Source: Bacteroidota bacterium (lineage in GTDB: Bacteria; Verrucomicrobiota; Verrucomicrobiia; Methylacidiphilales; UBA1321). Taken from it: a DNA stretch of 32,031 nucleotides. Under the pieces are notes generated by a model. The model was not told the DNA's origin. It did no database searches and saw nothing but the letters and a program-made list of their open reading frames with translations. Of the stretch, positions 18,151-27,146 are shown piece by piece. The stretch lies in assembly GCA_903970335.1 (NCBI GenBank), contig CAJCII010000202.1:1-32031 (forward strand), written 5' to 3'. Each line of letters opens with the position of its first letter. Position 1 is the stretch's first letter. The translations under genes were made by a program, and so were the position numbers.

Positions 18151-19466
18151 GGAATCGCCGCGCTCGCCGCAATCACGCTGGTCGCATTCTCCGGATGAGC
18201 GGGAGTCATCCCGTAAATCAAATACGGCTGACGCTCCACAGCCCAGCGGACCACTCCCGAATTCCAAGACCGGACAATGTCGTTCACGGACGTTCCCCGG
18301 ACCAGTTGCCGTCGAACGGTCGTACCTCCGGAAACCTTGTCGAACATGTCCCGCTGATCGGCAATGGTATGCGCGAAGGGCGAAAAGTCATCCACCGCAT
18401 CCTCGAGAATCTCGATCGCTTGAAAATTAATCGCCGTCAGATTGCCGGCGGAGCGGGGATCGATCTGAAGATAAACGCCGTCGTAGCTACTTCCGGCCCA
18501 CTTGCCCTTGATCGTGTGGTATTTGATCGGCGAGGCTCGCACGCCGGGAATATGCAGCGCATTGAAGCGGCGTGCGATATCCGACGTATTCCAATCGTTT
18601 CCGGCCACGATCTGAAACGGCGCCGGGCCCCCGATACCGCTTTCGATACCGATTTCACCCAGGACGCCCGTGGCCGTGTAGCCGCGTGCCGCCCCGATCG
18701 TCGGGATATTCGGCGAAGTAGGAATCCATTTGAGTCCCGTGTCTTCCCAGACCATCCCGCGCGTCCAGCCCTTCATGGCCACGACGGTCAACTTGCATGG
18801 CCTGGCCAGATATTTGGCGTTGATCCACCGGGCCAGTTCGCCCGGCGTCAGCCCATATACATACGGAATATCGTAAAGCCCGACAAAAGAGGGAGTGAAG
18901 GAGGAATCGAGGCGCGGCCCCTCGATTCGCACCCCGCCCAGCGGATTGGGCCGGTCCAGCACGATCACCTCGATATTCTCCTTCGCCGCTTCGTCCATCA
19001 CATACCCGAGCGTGCTGATAAAGGTATAAGAGCGGTTGCCCAAGTCCTGCACGTCGAACACCAGCGTATCCAGCCCTGCCAGCATCTGCGGCGTGGGATG
19101 CCGATAATTCCCCTCGGGCGTATTATAGAGCGCATAGACCGGCAACCCGGTCCGGTCGTCGCGTCCGTTGCTGAATTCCTTGCCCGCCCCCGTCTGGCCA
19201 TCGATCCCATGTTCGGGGCCGAAAAGCTTCAGAAGGCGAAATCCGGTGCTTTGGCCCTGATAAAGGACGCTGATTGCCGACCGCCCCTTCGAGTCCGCCC
19301 CGGAGGGATTGGTGATTAATCCGACTCGTTTGCCATGGAGAACGGCGAAGTTCGATTTCTCCAGTTCGTCGATCCCCAGCGAAACCGCGCAGCGCCCGAC
19401 AGACGCAAAAAACAGTCCCAAGCCTGCGGCCAGCACCATGCGTAAAATTAAATGTCGGAGGGTCAT
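18147..19466 (-). CDS. namZ: DUF1343 protein, NamZ-type exo-beta-N-acetylmuramidase
   Basis: The 439-residue exported protein belongs to DUF1343 (glycoside hydrolase family GH171), whose founding member NamZ removes terminal N-acetylmuramic acid from peptidoglycan fragments. It has a signal peptide (about 1-27). Conserved blocks are GLITNPSG, LLKLFGPEHGIDG (with a likely catalytic Glu), FDVQDLGNRSYTF, VLDRPNPLGG, VYGLTPGELA and SPNIPT. It is likely periplasmic. No MurNAc transporter or kinase is adjacent. The gene converges on uppS with overlapping stops. The name follows the family; activity on MurNAc here is inferred. Confidence 0.9.
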
Positions 19467-19663
19467 CGGCGATTGGTTTCAAGCGCCCGACAGGTGCGAT
19501 CCCAAGCAGAACCCATGAATCGTCTCCGCCGGTCTGCTCTAACGCATCGCAGCTTACAAAAGTTTTCCGGCACTGTCACGTCCGCCACCCAAAAATCTTT
19601 GGCTCCCGGCTTCGACGGGTACGCGCACTCGCCAAGTCGCGTCGCGTCGGTTAACTTACGAAT

Positions 19664-20635
19664 GTGACGTTGCCCGAACGAGTCCGCTTCTATCGGCAAC
19701 TGGCCGTTCTTGCCCGCGCCGGTGTGCCTCTCCGAACCAGTCTGACTCGATTGCAGGACCGGTTTTCCGGACACGAAATGGCGCTACTGGCGCAAAACAT
19801 CGACTCGGGGCGCCAAATCGGCGAGGCCTTCGTTGCCGCAGGCTTTTCGCCGTTCGAATGTCATCTCGTTGCGGCAGGGGAGCGGGGCGCTCAACTCGAA
19901 ACCGTCTTCGAGCGCCTTGCTTTATTTTGGGAGCGGCAACTGGAGATGCGTCGGGCCTTGATGAGCCCCCTCTACTATCCCATCGCTGTGCTGCATCTCG
20001 CCATTATCGGCGGATCGCTGATCGAACTCGCCTATTCGTCGTGGCCGGTGGTCGTTTTTCATTTAATCGTCAGACTGCTTGGGATCTATGCCCTCGGCTT
20101 CATCCTTTACCTCGTCGTCAGGCTGACCTGGAGCAGCGAGACGGGCCAACGCTTCTGGCTTTCCCTGCCCCTGGTCGGGCGCACCCTTTCCGCCGCCCAC
20201 GCCTACCGTTGGATCACCGCCTTGAAAATCGAATACAGCGCTGGCATCCCGATGCCCAATGCCATCGCCGACGCTTGGCGGGCCTCCGGCTACGTCGGAA
20301 ACGAGCAACTGGCCGTCGAGGGCGAACAGGCCTTGCGCGATGGCACCCAGCTTTCGGCCCTCGTCCAGCGCTGGCGATGTCTGCCGCGCGATTGGATCGA
20401 TTTTATCGAGACAGGAGAAATTTCCGGGGCCCTCGAAACGACCTTTGCTCAGCTCGATGACGAAGCCGGACGCGCCTGGACTCGCGCCGAAAAAAGACTG
20501 ACCGAGTGGCTGCCGAAAATCCTCTATTTCGTCGTGCTCCTCATCGCGGCATGGCAGGTTCTATCGCTGGCCTCCAAGGTTTATATCGACCCAATGACCG
20601 AAGTGGAAAAGGCCATCGATCAATCGGGACAATGA
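19664..20635 (+). CDS. Short GspF/PilC-like inner-membrane protein
   Basis: The protein has 323 residues, shorter than the roughly 400 of canonical GspF. It shows two GspF half-domains: one in the N-terminus (FYRQLAVLARAGVPLRTSL ... MSPLYYPIAV) and one after about 165 (LPLVGRTLSAAHAYRWITALKIEYSAGIPM ... FIETGEISGALE). Hydrophobic segments near 103-125, 130-155 and 285-308 are the expected membrane helices. GspF proteins form the inner-membrane platform for pseudopilin assembly. No ATPase or secretin gene lies beside it. The start is GTG at 19664. It overlaps the next gene by 4 bp (ATGA), so the two are translated together although their roles differ. Confidence 0.87.
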   Translation: MTLPERVRFYRQLAVLARAGVPLRTSLTRLQDRFSGHEMALLAQNIDSGRQIGEAFVAAGFSPFECHLVAAGERGAQLETVFERLALFWERQLEMRRALMSPLYYPIAVLHLAIIGGSLIELAYSSWPVVVFHLIVRLLGIYALGFILYLVVRLTWSSETGQRFWLSLPLVGRTLSAAHAYRWITALKIEYSAGIPMPNAIADAWRASGYVGNEQLAVEGEQALRDGTQLSALVQRWRCLPRDWIDFIETGEISGALETTFAQLDDEAGRAWTRAEKRLTEWLPKILYFVVLLIAAWQVLSLASKVYIDPMTEVEKAIDQSGQ

Positions 20636-21387
20636 CCGTCATGCACGCGGACTTTTACGAATCGGACACCGCGCTCGCGCAGTACCTTCTTTTCCATTAC
20701 GGAACGCCCAATCAGATTTGCCCGCTGCTGCCCGAAGCGCGGACCGCCTGCGGATTTCCCACGCGCTGCGTCGTCGAACCTTTGCGCCATCTCGATCTCA
20801 AGCTCCGGCGACGCGCCCTCGACCTTGGCTGCGCCGTCGGGCGAAGCAGCTTCGAACTCGGTCGCCATTTCGACGAAGTCGTGAGCATCGATTTCTCCGC
20901 ACGCTTTATCGCCGCCGCCCGACACATCGGTGCGCATCGTACCGTGACCGTGCGGGTTCCCCGGGAAGGCGACGCCTCCGACGAATTCCGTCTCGAACTG
21001 CCTGACGGGCTTCGCGCCGGACCCGTCCGCTTCGAACAAGGCGATGCCTGCAACCTGCGCGACGATCTCGGGGCCTTCGACCTCGTCCTCATGGCCAATC
21101 TTATCGACCGGTTGCCCGATCCCGCCCGGTGCCTGGCTCGACTGCCTGGCTTGGTCTCCCCCGGAGGCTGGTTGATCGTCACGTCGCCGTACACCTGGCT
21201 GGACGAATACACGCCTCGCGAAAAGTGGCTGTCCCACGGGGAAGGCGGCACGCTTGGCACGCTGAAAAGAAACCTCTCTCCACACTTTATTCTTCATCGG
21301 ACGCTCGATCTGCCGTTCCTGATTCGCGAGCACCATCGCAAATATCAGTTGAGCGTGGCGGAAGCCAGCCTCTGGCAACGCCTCTAG
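20632..21387 (+). CDS. Putative 4-mercaptohistidine N1-methyltransferase (ovothiol type)
   Basis: This 251-residue class I methyltransferase has FYESDTALAQYLLFHYG near the N-terminus and ALDLGCAVGRSSFELGRHFDEVVSIDFS at about residue 62. This pair matches the C-terminal domain of OvoA and its stand-alone relatives (TIGR04345 type), which methylate 4-mercaptohistidine to ovothiol A. A later stretch, FDLVLMANLIDRLPDP, is the motif IV region. The sulfoxide synthase part of OvoA is absent and must be encoded elsewhere if the pathway is complete. The gene starts at the ATG at 20632, inside the GspF-like stop; an ATG at 20641 is also possible. It ends 12 bp from the convergent TPR gene. Confidence 0.85.
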   Translation: MTVMHADFYESDTALAQYLLFHYGTPNQICPLLPEARTACGFPTRCVVEPLRHLDLKLRRRALDLGCAVGRSSFELGRHFDEVVSIDFSARFIAAARHIGAHRTVTVRVPREGDASDEFRLELPDGLRAGPVRFEQGDACNLRDDLGAFDLVLMANLIDRLPDPARCLARLPGLVSPGGWLIVTSPYTWLDEYTPREKWLSHGEGGTLGTLKRNLSPHFILHRTLDLPFLIREHHRKYQLSVAEASLWQRL

Positions 21388-21399
21388 CCTTCCGTTCGG

Positions 21400-23904
21400 T
21401 TAGTAGATGTAGTTATCGCGCCGAAGCTTGTCGATCAAATCGTGCGCCGTCTGCTGCTGGGCGCCCCCGATTTGCTCCAGCCGCTGATAGATTTCGATCG
21501 CCCCGCGCCAGTCCTTCTTTTTCTCGCGGATGCGGCCCGCCTCCCAACCGGCCTTGATTTGCCAGGAAAATTCCGGCGGGGTCGGGGAGTTGTTGTCGTC
21601 GCCTGCCGCTCGACCGTAAAGCACATCGAGATACCGCCCCATCGCATCGTCCTCCCGCCCCATCATTTCCAGGCACTTCGCCGCGCGGACATCCGCTTCG
21701 TTTCGCTCCGCAATCGTCCCTTCCTTGCTCTTCACGATTCGATCGAAGGCATCCAACGCCAGATTGTAATTGGACGGATCGTTGGCCCCGAATTCGAAAA
21801 GACACTGGCCCTTCAGCAGGCTGGCCTCGACAAAACGCGGCCCCGTCTTTTCCGTCGTCAACACCCCGTCGTAAAGCGTCTCGGCCTGGCTGAAATTCAG
21901 TTGCTGCTGATAAACACGCCCCTCCCACAGCAGGGCCTCGGTCTTGAACGGGGAAGCATCGGGTACTTTTTGGAAGAGGGCCAGGGCGGCACTATAATCC
22001 TGATGCGCAAAGGCCGCGCGTCCGGCATAAAACGATGCCGTGTCGGCGTAACTGCTGTTCGGGTAGTTTGTCGTTAACTGCTGAAACGCATCCTGTGCCT
22101 TCACATAGTCCTGGCGATAAGCATAGAATTCGCCGAGTTGGAAATAGGCCTCGGGCGCGCTGGGCTCCTTCGCATATTGTTGCGCCAGGGCGATCAACGC
22201 CTGCTCGACCTGATCCTCATTGAGTTTCTTTAGCTCGTAGGAAACCAGTACGCCCCGTTGCTGCGCCGCCAACGCATCGTGTGGAAACTGGTTCACGATC
22301 ATTTGACAGGTCACCAGCGTGCCTTCGAGATCGTTGGTCTGGTACTGCACATCGGACAAGTCATTAAGCAATTCCAACTGGTCGGGACCGGTTCCGCCTC
22401 GTGCGATCGCATTTTGATAAACGGACTTGGCAATGTCCGTCTTGCCCAAGTTGGCGAAGAGCCGCCCCTCCGCCAGGGCAATTTGCGAATCATGGGCGCT
22501 TTTAGGAAAACGCTTCTCGAAGTCGGCTTCGGCTTTTACAAAAATATCGCTCTTGCCGAGATACGCCTGCGTGAGCAGAAAATTGTAAGCCGCATCCTCC
22601 GCCGACGCATCCGTCCCATCGGAAATCTGGGAGAATTGCGCCGCCGCTCCGGCATAATCCTTGGTCTGCTGCAACAGCACGTACCCAAGTTGAAAACGAG
22701 CCGAACGGACCAGCGCGGGGTCGGTGTTCGCGTCGATGCAACTCTGCAACGCCTTGATCGCCAGGTCCGGCTTGCCGGTGCGGGCGTAGAGCTGTCCGAG
22801 TTGATCATTGGCCGACGGCACCCAGGGGCTGGTGCTGTAAGCGACGAGGAGCGATTCCAGGATTCCGATCGCCTTGTCGTTCTGCCCATCCTCCGCCAAC
22901 ACCGAACCGATGGCGAAGAGGGCGGCGGGCGCGGACTGATCGGATGTCTTGGCAAATTCCTGAAGCTTCTCAATCGCCTCCGGCAATTGCTTGCCCGCCC
23001 GGGCGCTTTCGAGATAGGAGCGAAAAGCATCGAGCCGCGTCGTTTCGTTTTCGGTCAACCGGTACGTCTGCTCGTACGCCAGCATGGCCTGATCGTCCTG
23101 CCCCAGGGCGTGCTCGGCGCGGCCCAGTCCCAGGTAAGCCTGCGCCACTCTTGATTTCGGAAATGCCTTCGGATCGTCGGTGACCTTCCGATACGCGTCG
23201 GCGGCCTTGTCCGGTTGATTATTCGCGGTGAAGGCCTCACCCAGCCAGTACTCCGTCTCGAAGGCCACGCCCGGCTCCGGCTTCGCCGCCAGCAGCGCTT
23301 CCAGTCCCTTGATCGCCTCCGCCACCTGCTTTTTGGTCAGTTCGATTTTCGCCAGCAACAGTTGAGCTTGCAGACCGGGCGCGGTACCGCTCTTGTTCTT
23401 GATCAATCCTTGGATCAAAGTCGTCGCCTCCACTTCCTTGCCCTGCTTAAACAGTGCCCAGGCCAGCCCGAGGTTGGCCTCGTCGGCGTGCCCGACCGCA
23501 TCCTTTAACGCCAGCAGCGCCCGGTATTTTTGTTCCGCTTCCGGCCACCGACCGAGATCGAGCAGCGACTCCGCCTGCCAGAACAGCGTCTCGGCCTGCT
23601 CGTTCGCGGGCACTTGTTCGGGGGGAAGGCTCAGCGCCGCCAGCGCGGCATCGCTGCGTCCGAGTTGATAAAGCGCCCGGGCCTGCAACACCTCCGCCTG
23701 CGCCGCCAGTTCGGTCTTCGGATACTTCTTCAACAAAGCCGCGGCGCGCTCGTTGCAGAGATCGAAAGCACCCTCTTGATACGATTGCTCGGCGGCATGG
23801 AATTCCGCTTTCTCCTCGTCGGTCGGCTCGGCTCGAAGTGGCGATAGAATCAGTATTGTCAGCAGAATTCCGGTCGCACAAACGATCTTTCCAATTTCCG
23901 ACAT
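21400..23904 (-). CDS. Large exported tetratricopeptide-repeat protein
   Basis: The protein has 834 residues from the ATG at 23904, with a signal peptide (about 1-25, ending LSPLRAEP). The whole mature part is helical repeats of TPR type, about 15-20 units, with signatures such as YQLGRSDAALAAL, LGLGRAEHALGQDDQAMLAYE, ARTGKPDLAIKAL, FYAYRQDYVKAQDAFQQL and EAQLNFSQAETLY-like helices. It is likely periplasmic and acts as a protein-binding scaffold; TPR proteins of this kind occur near envelope assembly machines. A longer start at a TTG (23934) is unlikely because the signal peptide would be hidden. It lies 26 bp downstream of the hicB-like gene. Confidence 0.9.
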   Translation of the reverse strand: MSEIGKIVCATGILLTILILSPLRAEPTDEEKAEFHAAEQSYQEGAFDLCNERAAALLKKYPKTELAAQAEVLQARALYQLGRSDAALAALSLPPEQVPANEQAETLFWQAESLLDLGRWPEAEQKYRALLALKDAVGHADEANLGLAWALFKQGKEVEATTLIQGLIKNKSGTAPGLQAQLLLAKIELTKKQVAEAIKGLEALLAAKPEPGVAFETEYWLGEAFTANNQPDKAADAYRKVTDDPKAFPKSRVAQAYLGLGRAEHALGQDDQAMLAYEQTYRLTENETTRLDAFRSYLESARAGKQLPEAIEKLQEFAKTSDQSAPAALFAIGSVLAEDGQNDKAIGILESLLVAYSTSPWVPSANDQLGQLYARTGKPDLAIKALQSCIDANTDPALVRSARFQLGYVLLQQTKDYAGAAAQFSQISDGTDASAEDAAYNFLLTQAYLGKSDIFVKAEADFEKRFPKSAHDSQIALAEGRLFANLGKTDIAKSVYQNAIARGGTGPDQLELLNDLSDVQYQTNDLEGTLVTCQMIVNQFPHDALAAQQRGVLVSYELKKLNEDQVEQALIALAQQYAKEPSAPEAYFQLGEFYAYRQDYVKAQDAFQQLTTNYPNSSYADTASFYAGRAAFAHQDYSAALALFQKVPDASPFKTEALLWEGRVYQQQLNFSQAETLYDGVLTTEKTGPRFVEASLLKGQCLFEFGANDPSNYNLALDAFDRIVKSKEGTIAERNEADVRAAKCLEMMGREDDAMGRYLDVLYGRAAGDDNNSPTPPEFSWQIKAGWEAGRIREKKKDWRGAIEIYQRLEQIGGAQQQTAHDLIDKLRRDNYIY

Positions 23905-23930
23905 CCCTGTCCTGCCGTAAACGCGATGTT

Positions 23931-24131
23931 TCAAGCAAGTTCAAGCTCGGCGTGATGACGAATGCAGGGGATTTCACCCGACGTGCGGTCTCGGTGGAGA
24001 TCCATCAGATGGTCCTTAAGGTCGGCCAGAGATATGCCCTGCGTCAGATAGTCGGGAAACTCGTCGAAATAACCGAGCCAGGCATCGCCATCCTGCCAGT
24101 AGGTGTACGCGAGAGTCTTCATCAGCGACAT
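23931..24131 (-). CDS. HicB-family antitoxin-like protein (solitary)
   Basis: This 66-residue protein (MKTLAYTYWQDGDAWLGYF then EFPDYLTQGISLADLKDHL and SGEIPCIR) matches the short HicB-like antitoxin family, whose partially RNase-H-like fold neutralises a HicA mRNA interferase. A second ATG at 24122 gives the more usual MKTL start. The partner HicA is normally encoded right next to it, but here the flanking genes are an oligopeptidase (36 bp upstream) and a TPR protein (26 bp downstream), with no room for one. It may be an orphan antitoxin kept as a regulator or a remnant. Confidence 0.82.
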   Translation of the reverse strand: MSLMKTLAYTYWQDGDAWLGYFDEFPDYLTQGISLADLKDHLMDLHRDRTSGEIPCIRHHAELELA

Positions 24132-24167
24132 TTTCTCACACTCGCCGACTTCGGCAAGGTCATAATC

Positions 24168-25880
24168 TTACGCCGCCAATTCGAGCAACGCCTCTTTCAC
24201 CTTCCCCATTAGCGGCGCAATCGTTTTCTCCGTGAAATCGAATGCCAGCCCTCCCGCCTGAAAAAGCTCCGGCAGCGGTCGCGAACCGCCGAGACTGAGG
24301 CCCTGGAGATAGTGATCGAGCGCCCCCGGCAAATCGCGCCGCGAGGCCTGCCAGAGCTGGAGCGCTCCGAGTTGCGCGATACCGTATTCGACGTAATAAA
24401 ACGGAATCTCGAAGATGTGCAGTTGCCGGTGCCACCCATGGGCGCGGGCTTTCTCGAAGCCACTCCAGTCCTCGATCCCGCCGAAGCGATCCATCAGCGA
24501 GAGCCAGTACTGCGCGCGCTCCTCGCGGGTGTGGCCGGGGTGCGTGTAAATCCAGTGCTGAAACGCATCGACCGTCGCCATCCACGGGAAAAACTTGATG
24601 ATCCCCTCCAGGTGGTCGCGCTGGGCCCGTTTGGCGTCCTTTTCGGAATAAAACAAGTCCAGGTACGGCGCGGCCAGCAACTCCATCCCCATCGACGCGA
24701 CCTCGCAGAACTCGATCGGCGCGCTGCGATACGCATGCAATGGCTGTTCCCGCGACGCCAGGGCGTGGAACGCATGGCCGGCCTCATGCAACATCGTCTC
24801 CACATCGCGATGGACCCCGACCGAATTCATGAAAATAAACGGCACCCGCGCCTCCGCCAGCGTACTCTGGTACCCGCCGGGCGCCTTGCCCTTCCGGTTG
24901 TCGAGATCGACCAGTTCCTGCTTGCGCAGGACCGCGTAATAGTCGCCCAACCGCGGATCGAGCTTGGAAAAAATCCGCTGGCATTTTTCCAGTAATTCCG
25001 ACGACTCGGTAAAAGGCCGGAGCGGCGGATTATGATCGGGATCGACCGCCAAGTCCCATGGGCGAAGCGGTTCCACCCCCAGCCGGGCCTGACGCTCCTT
25101 CTGCAACTCGCGGGCCAGCGGAACGACATGCTTCTCGACCGCCTCGTGAAAGCGAAGGCAGTCCTCCGGCGTGTAATCGAAGCGCTCGTAGTAGGCGAAG
25201 GTATAGGCGCGGAAATCGGTAAATCCGGCGGCGTGGGCAATCTCGTTGCGTAGGACTAGAAGCTGATCGAAAAGCTCCTCCAATCGGTCCGCATCCTGCA
25301 AACGCCGCTCCGTCACCGTCTTCCAGGCCGCTTCGCGCCGGATGCGGTCCTGCTCTTCCTGAATGCGCCCCATGCGGGCCAGCGTCTGCTCCTGACCGTC
25401 GAATTGCACCGTCATGCCGCCGCTGATTTTCTGGTACTGCTGCGTCAGCTTCGCCACCTCCGTTTCCCGCGCCACATTCTCCTCGCGATAGATCTCCACC
25501 TGCGCTTCGACACTGCGGCGAAAAACCGCGTAAACCGGAGGTAATTCGGAAAACCGGGATGACGCGACCAGCTTCCGCATCAGCGCGAATTGACGCGGCT
25601 TCAGCCACGGATCGACGACCTCGACGATATGCATATACGCCTTCTCCTTCGCCTCGTCGTCGGTCTGGCACGTCATCGCAATATAGTGCAGTGAGGACGA
25701 TTCCGCCAGTGCGGCGCAGACCTCGCTATGCTCGCCCAGCCACGCTTCGAGATCGGCGACCGAAGCGGCCCGGTTCAATCCGGCATCAAGTCGGTCGAAC
25801 ACCGGTGCAAGTTGGGCCGTATCGGTCAGATCGATCTTTTCCGGCAAAAAACGGCGTGGGACAAAAGGAGACGTATGCAT
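24168..25880 (-). CDS. M3-family oligoendopeptidase (PepF-like)
   Basis: This 570-residue cytoplasmic zinc peptidase cuts short peptides. HEAGH at residues 365-369 is the HEXXH zinc site, within ETMLHEAGHAFHALASRE; the third ligand Glu is in EFCEVASMGMELL. Upstream helical parts and the C-terminal EIPFYYVEYGIAQLGALQLW are standard for PepF-like M3 enzymes. I chose the ATG at 25880, preceded by TAGGGGG; a longer frame upstream to 25970 has no family likeness. It is the first gene of a leftward group with hicB and the TPR gene, and diverges from the SDR gene. A role in turnover of peptides is inferred from the family. Confidence 0.93.
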   Translation of the reverse strand: MHTSPFVPRRFLPEKIDLTDTAQLAPVFDRLDAGLNRAASVADLEAWLGEHSEVCAALAESSSLHYIAMTCQTDDEAKEKAYMHIVEVVDPWLKPRQFALMRKLVASSRFSELPPVYAVFRRSVEAQVEIYREENVARETEVAKLTQQYQKISGGMTVQFDGQEQTLARMGRIQEEQDRIRREAAWKTVTERRLQDADRLEELFDQLLVLRNEIAHAAGFTDFRAYTFAYYERFDYTPEDCLRFHEAVEKHVVPLARELQKERQARLGVEPLRPWDLAVDPDHNPPLRPFTESSELLEKCQRIFSKLDPRLGDYYAVLRKQELVDLDNRKGKAPGGYQSTLAEARVPFIFMNSVGVHRDVETMLHEAGHAFHALASREQPLHAYRSAPIEFCEVASMGMELLAAPYLDLFYSEKDAKRAQRDHLEGIIKFFPWMATVDAFQHWIYTHPGHTREERAQYWLSLMDRFGGIEDWSGFEKARAHGWHRQLHIFEIPFYYVEYGIAQLGALQLWQASRRDLPGALDHYLQGLSLGGSRPLPELFQAGGLAFDFTEKTIAPLMGKVKEALLELAA

Positions 25881-26009
25881 CCCCCTAGGATGACAGAAAA
25901 AACGCCCAGTCCAAGTGGACGTTTCTTGAAGTCTGCTCGAAAATTCCCCCGATTTTTCCGTTGCGGTCAAGCTCAGGCTCGCTAGCGTGGGCGATTACCT
26001 CTAGCTGAA

Positions 26010-27083
26010 ATGGATTCCTATCTGCCTGAAAGACTTGCATTAACCGGAGCCACCGGTGCCCTCGGTTTCGCATTTTTGCAGAGCCATTTCCGGCGCGATC
26101 CCAAGCTCAAGGCGAGCCTCCTCGTCCGCTCCTCGTCCGCCACCTTCCAAGCCGCCTCCTTCCAAAACTGGCTGGGTGAAAACGCCGGGCGGGTGACTTT
26201 GATCGAAGGCGATATCCGCCACTTGGAGCACAAGCAACTCGACGCCCTGCTGGCCTGCGATGGCGGACTGTGGCATTTCGCGGCACTGACCTCGCTGACC
26301 TCCGAATGCGAGGATGTCGCCCGGGAAATCCACGAAGTCAACACCGTGGCCACCGAGCGCCTGGCCGAAGCCTGGTTGAACGGCCACCCGTCCGGTCCCT
26401 TCTATCACGTCAGTACCGCCTACGTCGTCGGTGAGCGGCACGGAACGGCCTTGGAATCGGATCGCGCCATGGGCCAGACCTTTCGCAATCCCTACGAAGC
26501 CTCCAAGCTCGCGGCGGAAAACGTCGTCCAGCGCCTCTTTTCCGCTGGCGTCCCCGGCGCGATTTTCCGCCCCAGCGTCGTGGTCGACGACACGGGAGGC
26601 ACCGGCGGCATCAAGATGGTCGATGCCTGCGCCTATGCGGTCGCGCTTGCCGTCAAACGCGGAGAGCCGTTCGTTTTCCGCATGAGCTCAAAAGCGAACA
26701 TCAACCTGATCCATAGCGACTGGGTCATCGCCGCCATGATCGACCTCGCCCGTCTCCCTTCCGGCCCCGGCCACACCTATCATCTCACCGCCCCGCACGA
26801 CGCTTATTTCAGCGACATCGCCCGGCTACTCGAGAGGCTGGTGCCCGGAATCAAGCTCTCCTTCGAGCCCGATTGCCAGCGCGCCGATTTGCCCTCCGCC
26901 TCGAAAATTTTCGACAAGGCGGTCTCCGAGATCAAACCCTACTTCGACGCCGACGTCCATTTCGACCGGACGCAGACCGACCGCGATTTGTCGCCCGCCC
27001 TCAAGGAAGCGCCGCTCGATTTGCAGGCCTTCGTCGAAAATCGCCTCAAGGCGGAAATGGGCCGCATCGCTCACCGAAGGTAA
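26010..27083 (+). CDS. Extended short-chain dehydrogenase/reductase (NAD(P)-dependent)
   Basis: The 357-residue protein has a Rossmann fold: TGATGALG (residues 12-19) binds NAD(P), WHFAALTSL fits the LxxAA part, and HVSTAYVVGE holds the catalytic Ser/Thr region. YEASK at about 162-166 has the catalytic Tyr and Lys. The order resembles the thioester-reductase and male-sterility-type SDR group, which reduces acyl thioesters, but nucleotide-sugar epimerases are also near. The substrate cannot be told. It reads toward a glycosyltransferase 63 bp away, so it may serve envelope or lipid chemistry. Confidence 0.85.
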   Translation: MDSYLPERLALTGATGALGFAFLQSHFRRDPKLKASLLVRSSSATFQAASFQNWLGENAGRVTLIEGDIRHLEHKQLDALLACDGGLWHFAALTSLTSECEDVAREIHEVNTVATERLAEAWLNGHPSGPFYHVSTAYVVGERHGTALESDRAMGQTFRNPYEASKLAAENVVQRLFSAGVPGAIFRPSVVVDDTGGTGGIKMVDACAYAVALAVKRGEPFVFRMSSKANINLIHSDWVIAAMIDLARLPSGPGHTYHLTAPHDAYFSDIARLLERLVPGIKLSFEPDCQRADLPSASKIFDKAVSEIKPYFDADVHFDRTQTDRDLSPALKEAPLDLQAFVENRLKAEMGRIAHRR

Positions 27084-27146
27084 CTTGCCCTCCGCCGCCA
27101 CGGAGGATGATTTGCCTCGAAGCGGCCATTTCTCCTAAACTGCCCG

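Noticed and set aside
19467-19663. Small gene between namZ and the GspF-like gene
   Set aside because: Short frames on both strands lack a start with a ribosome site and show no protein-like composition; I see nothing else in this 197-bp gap.
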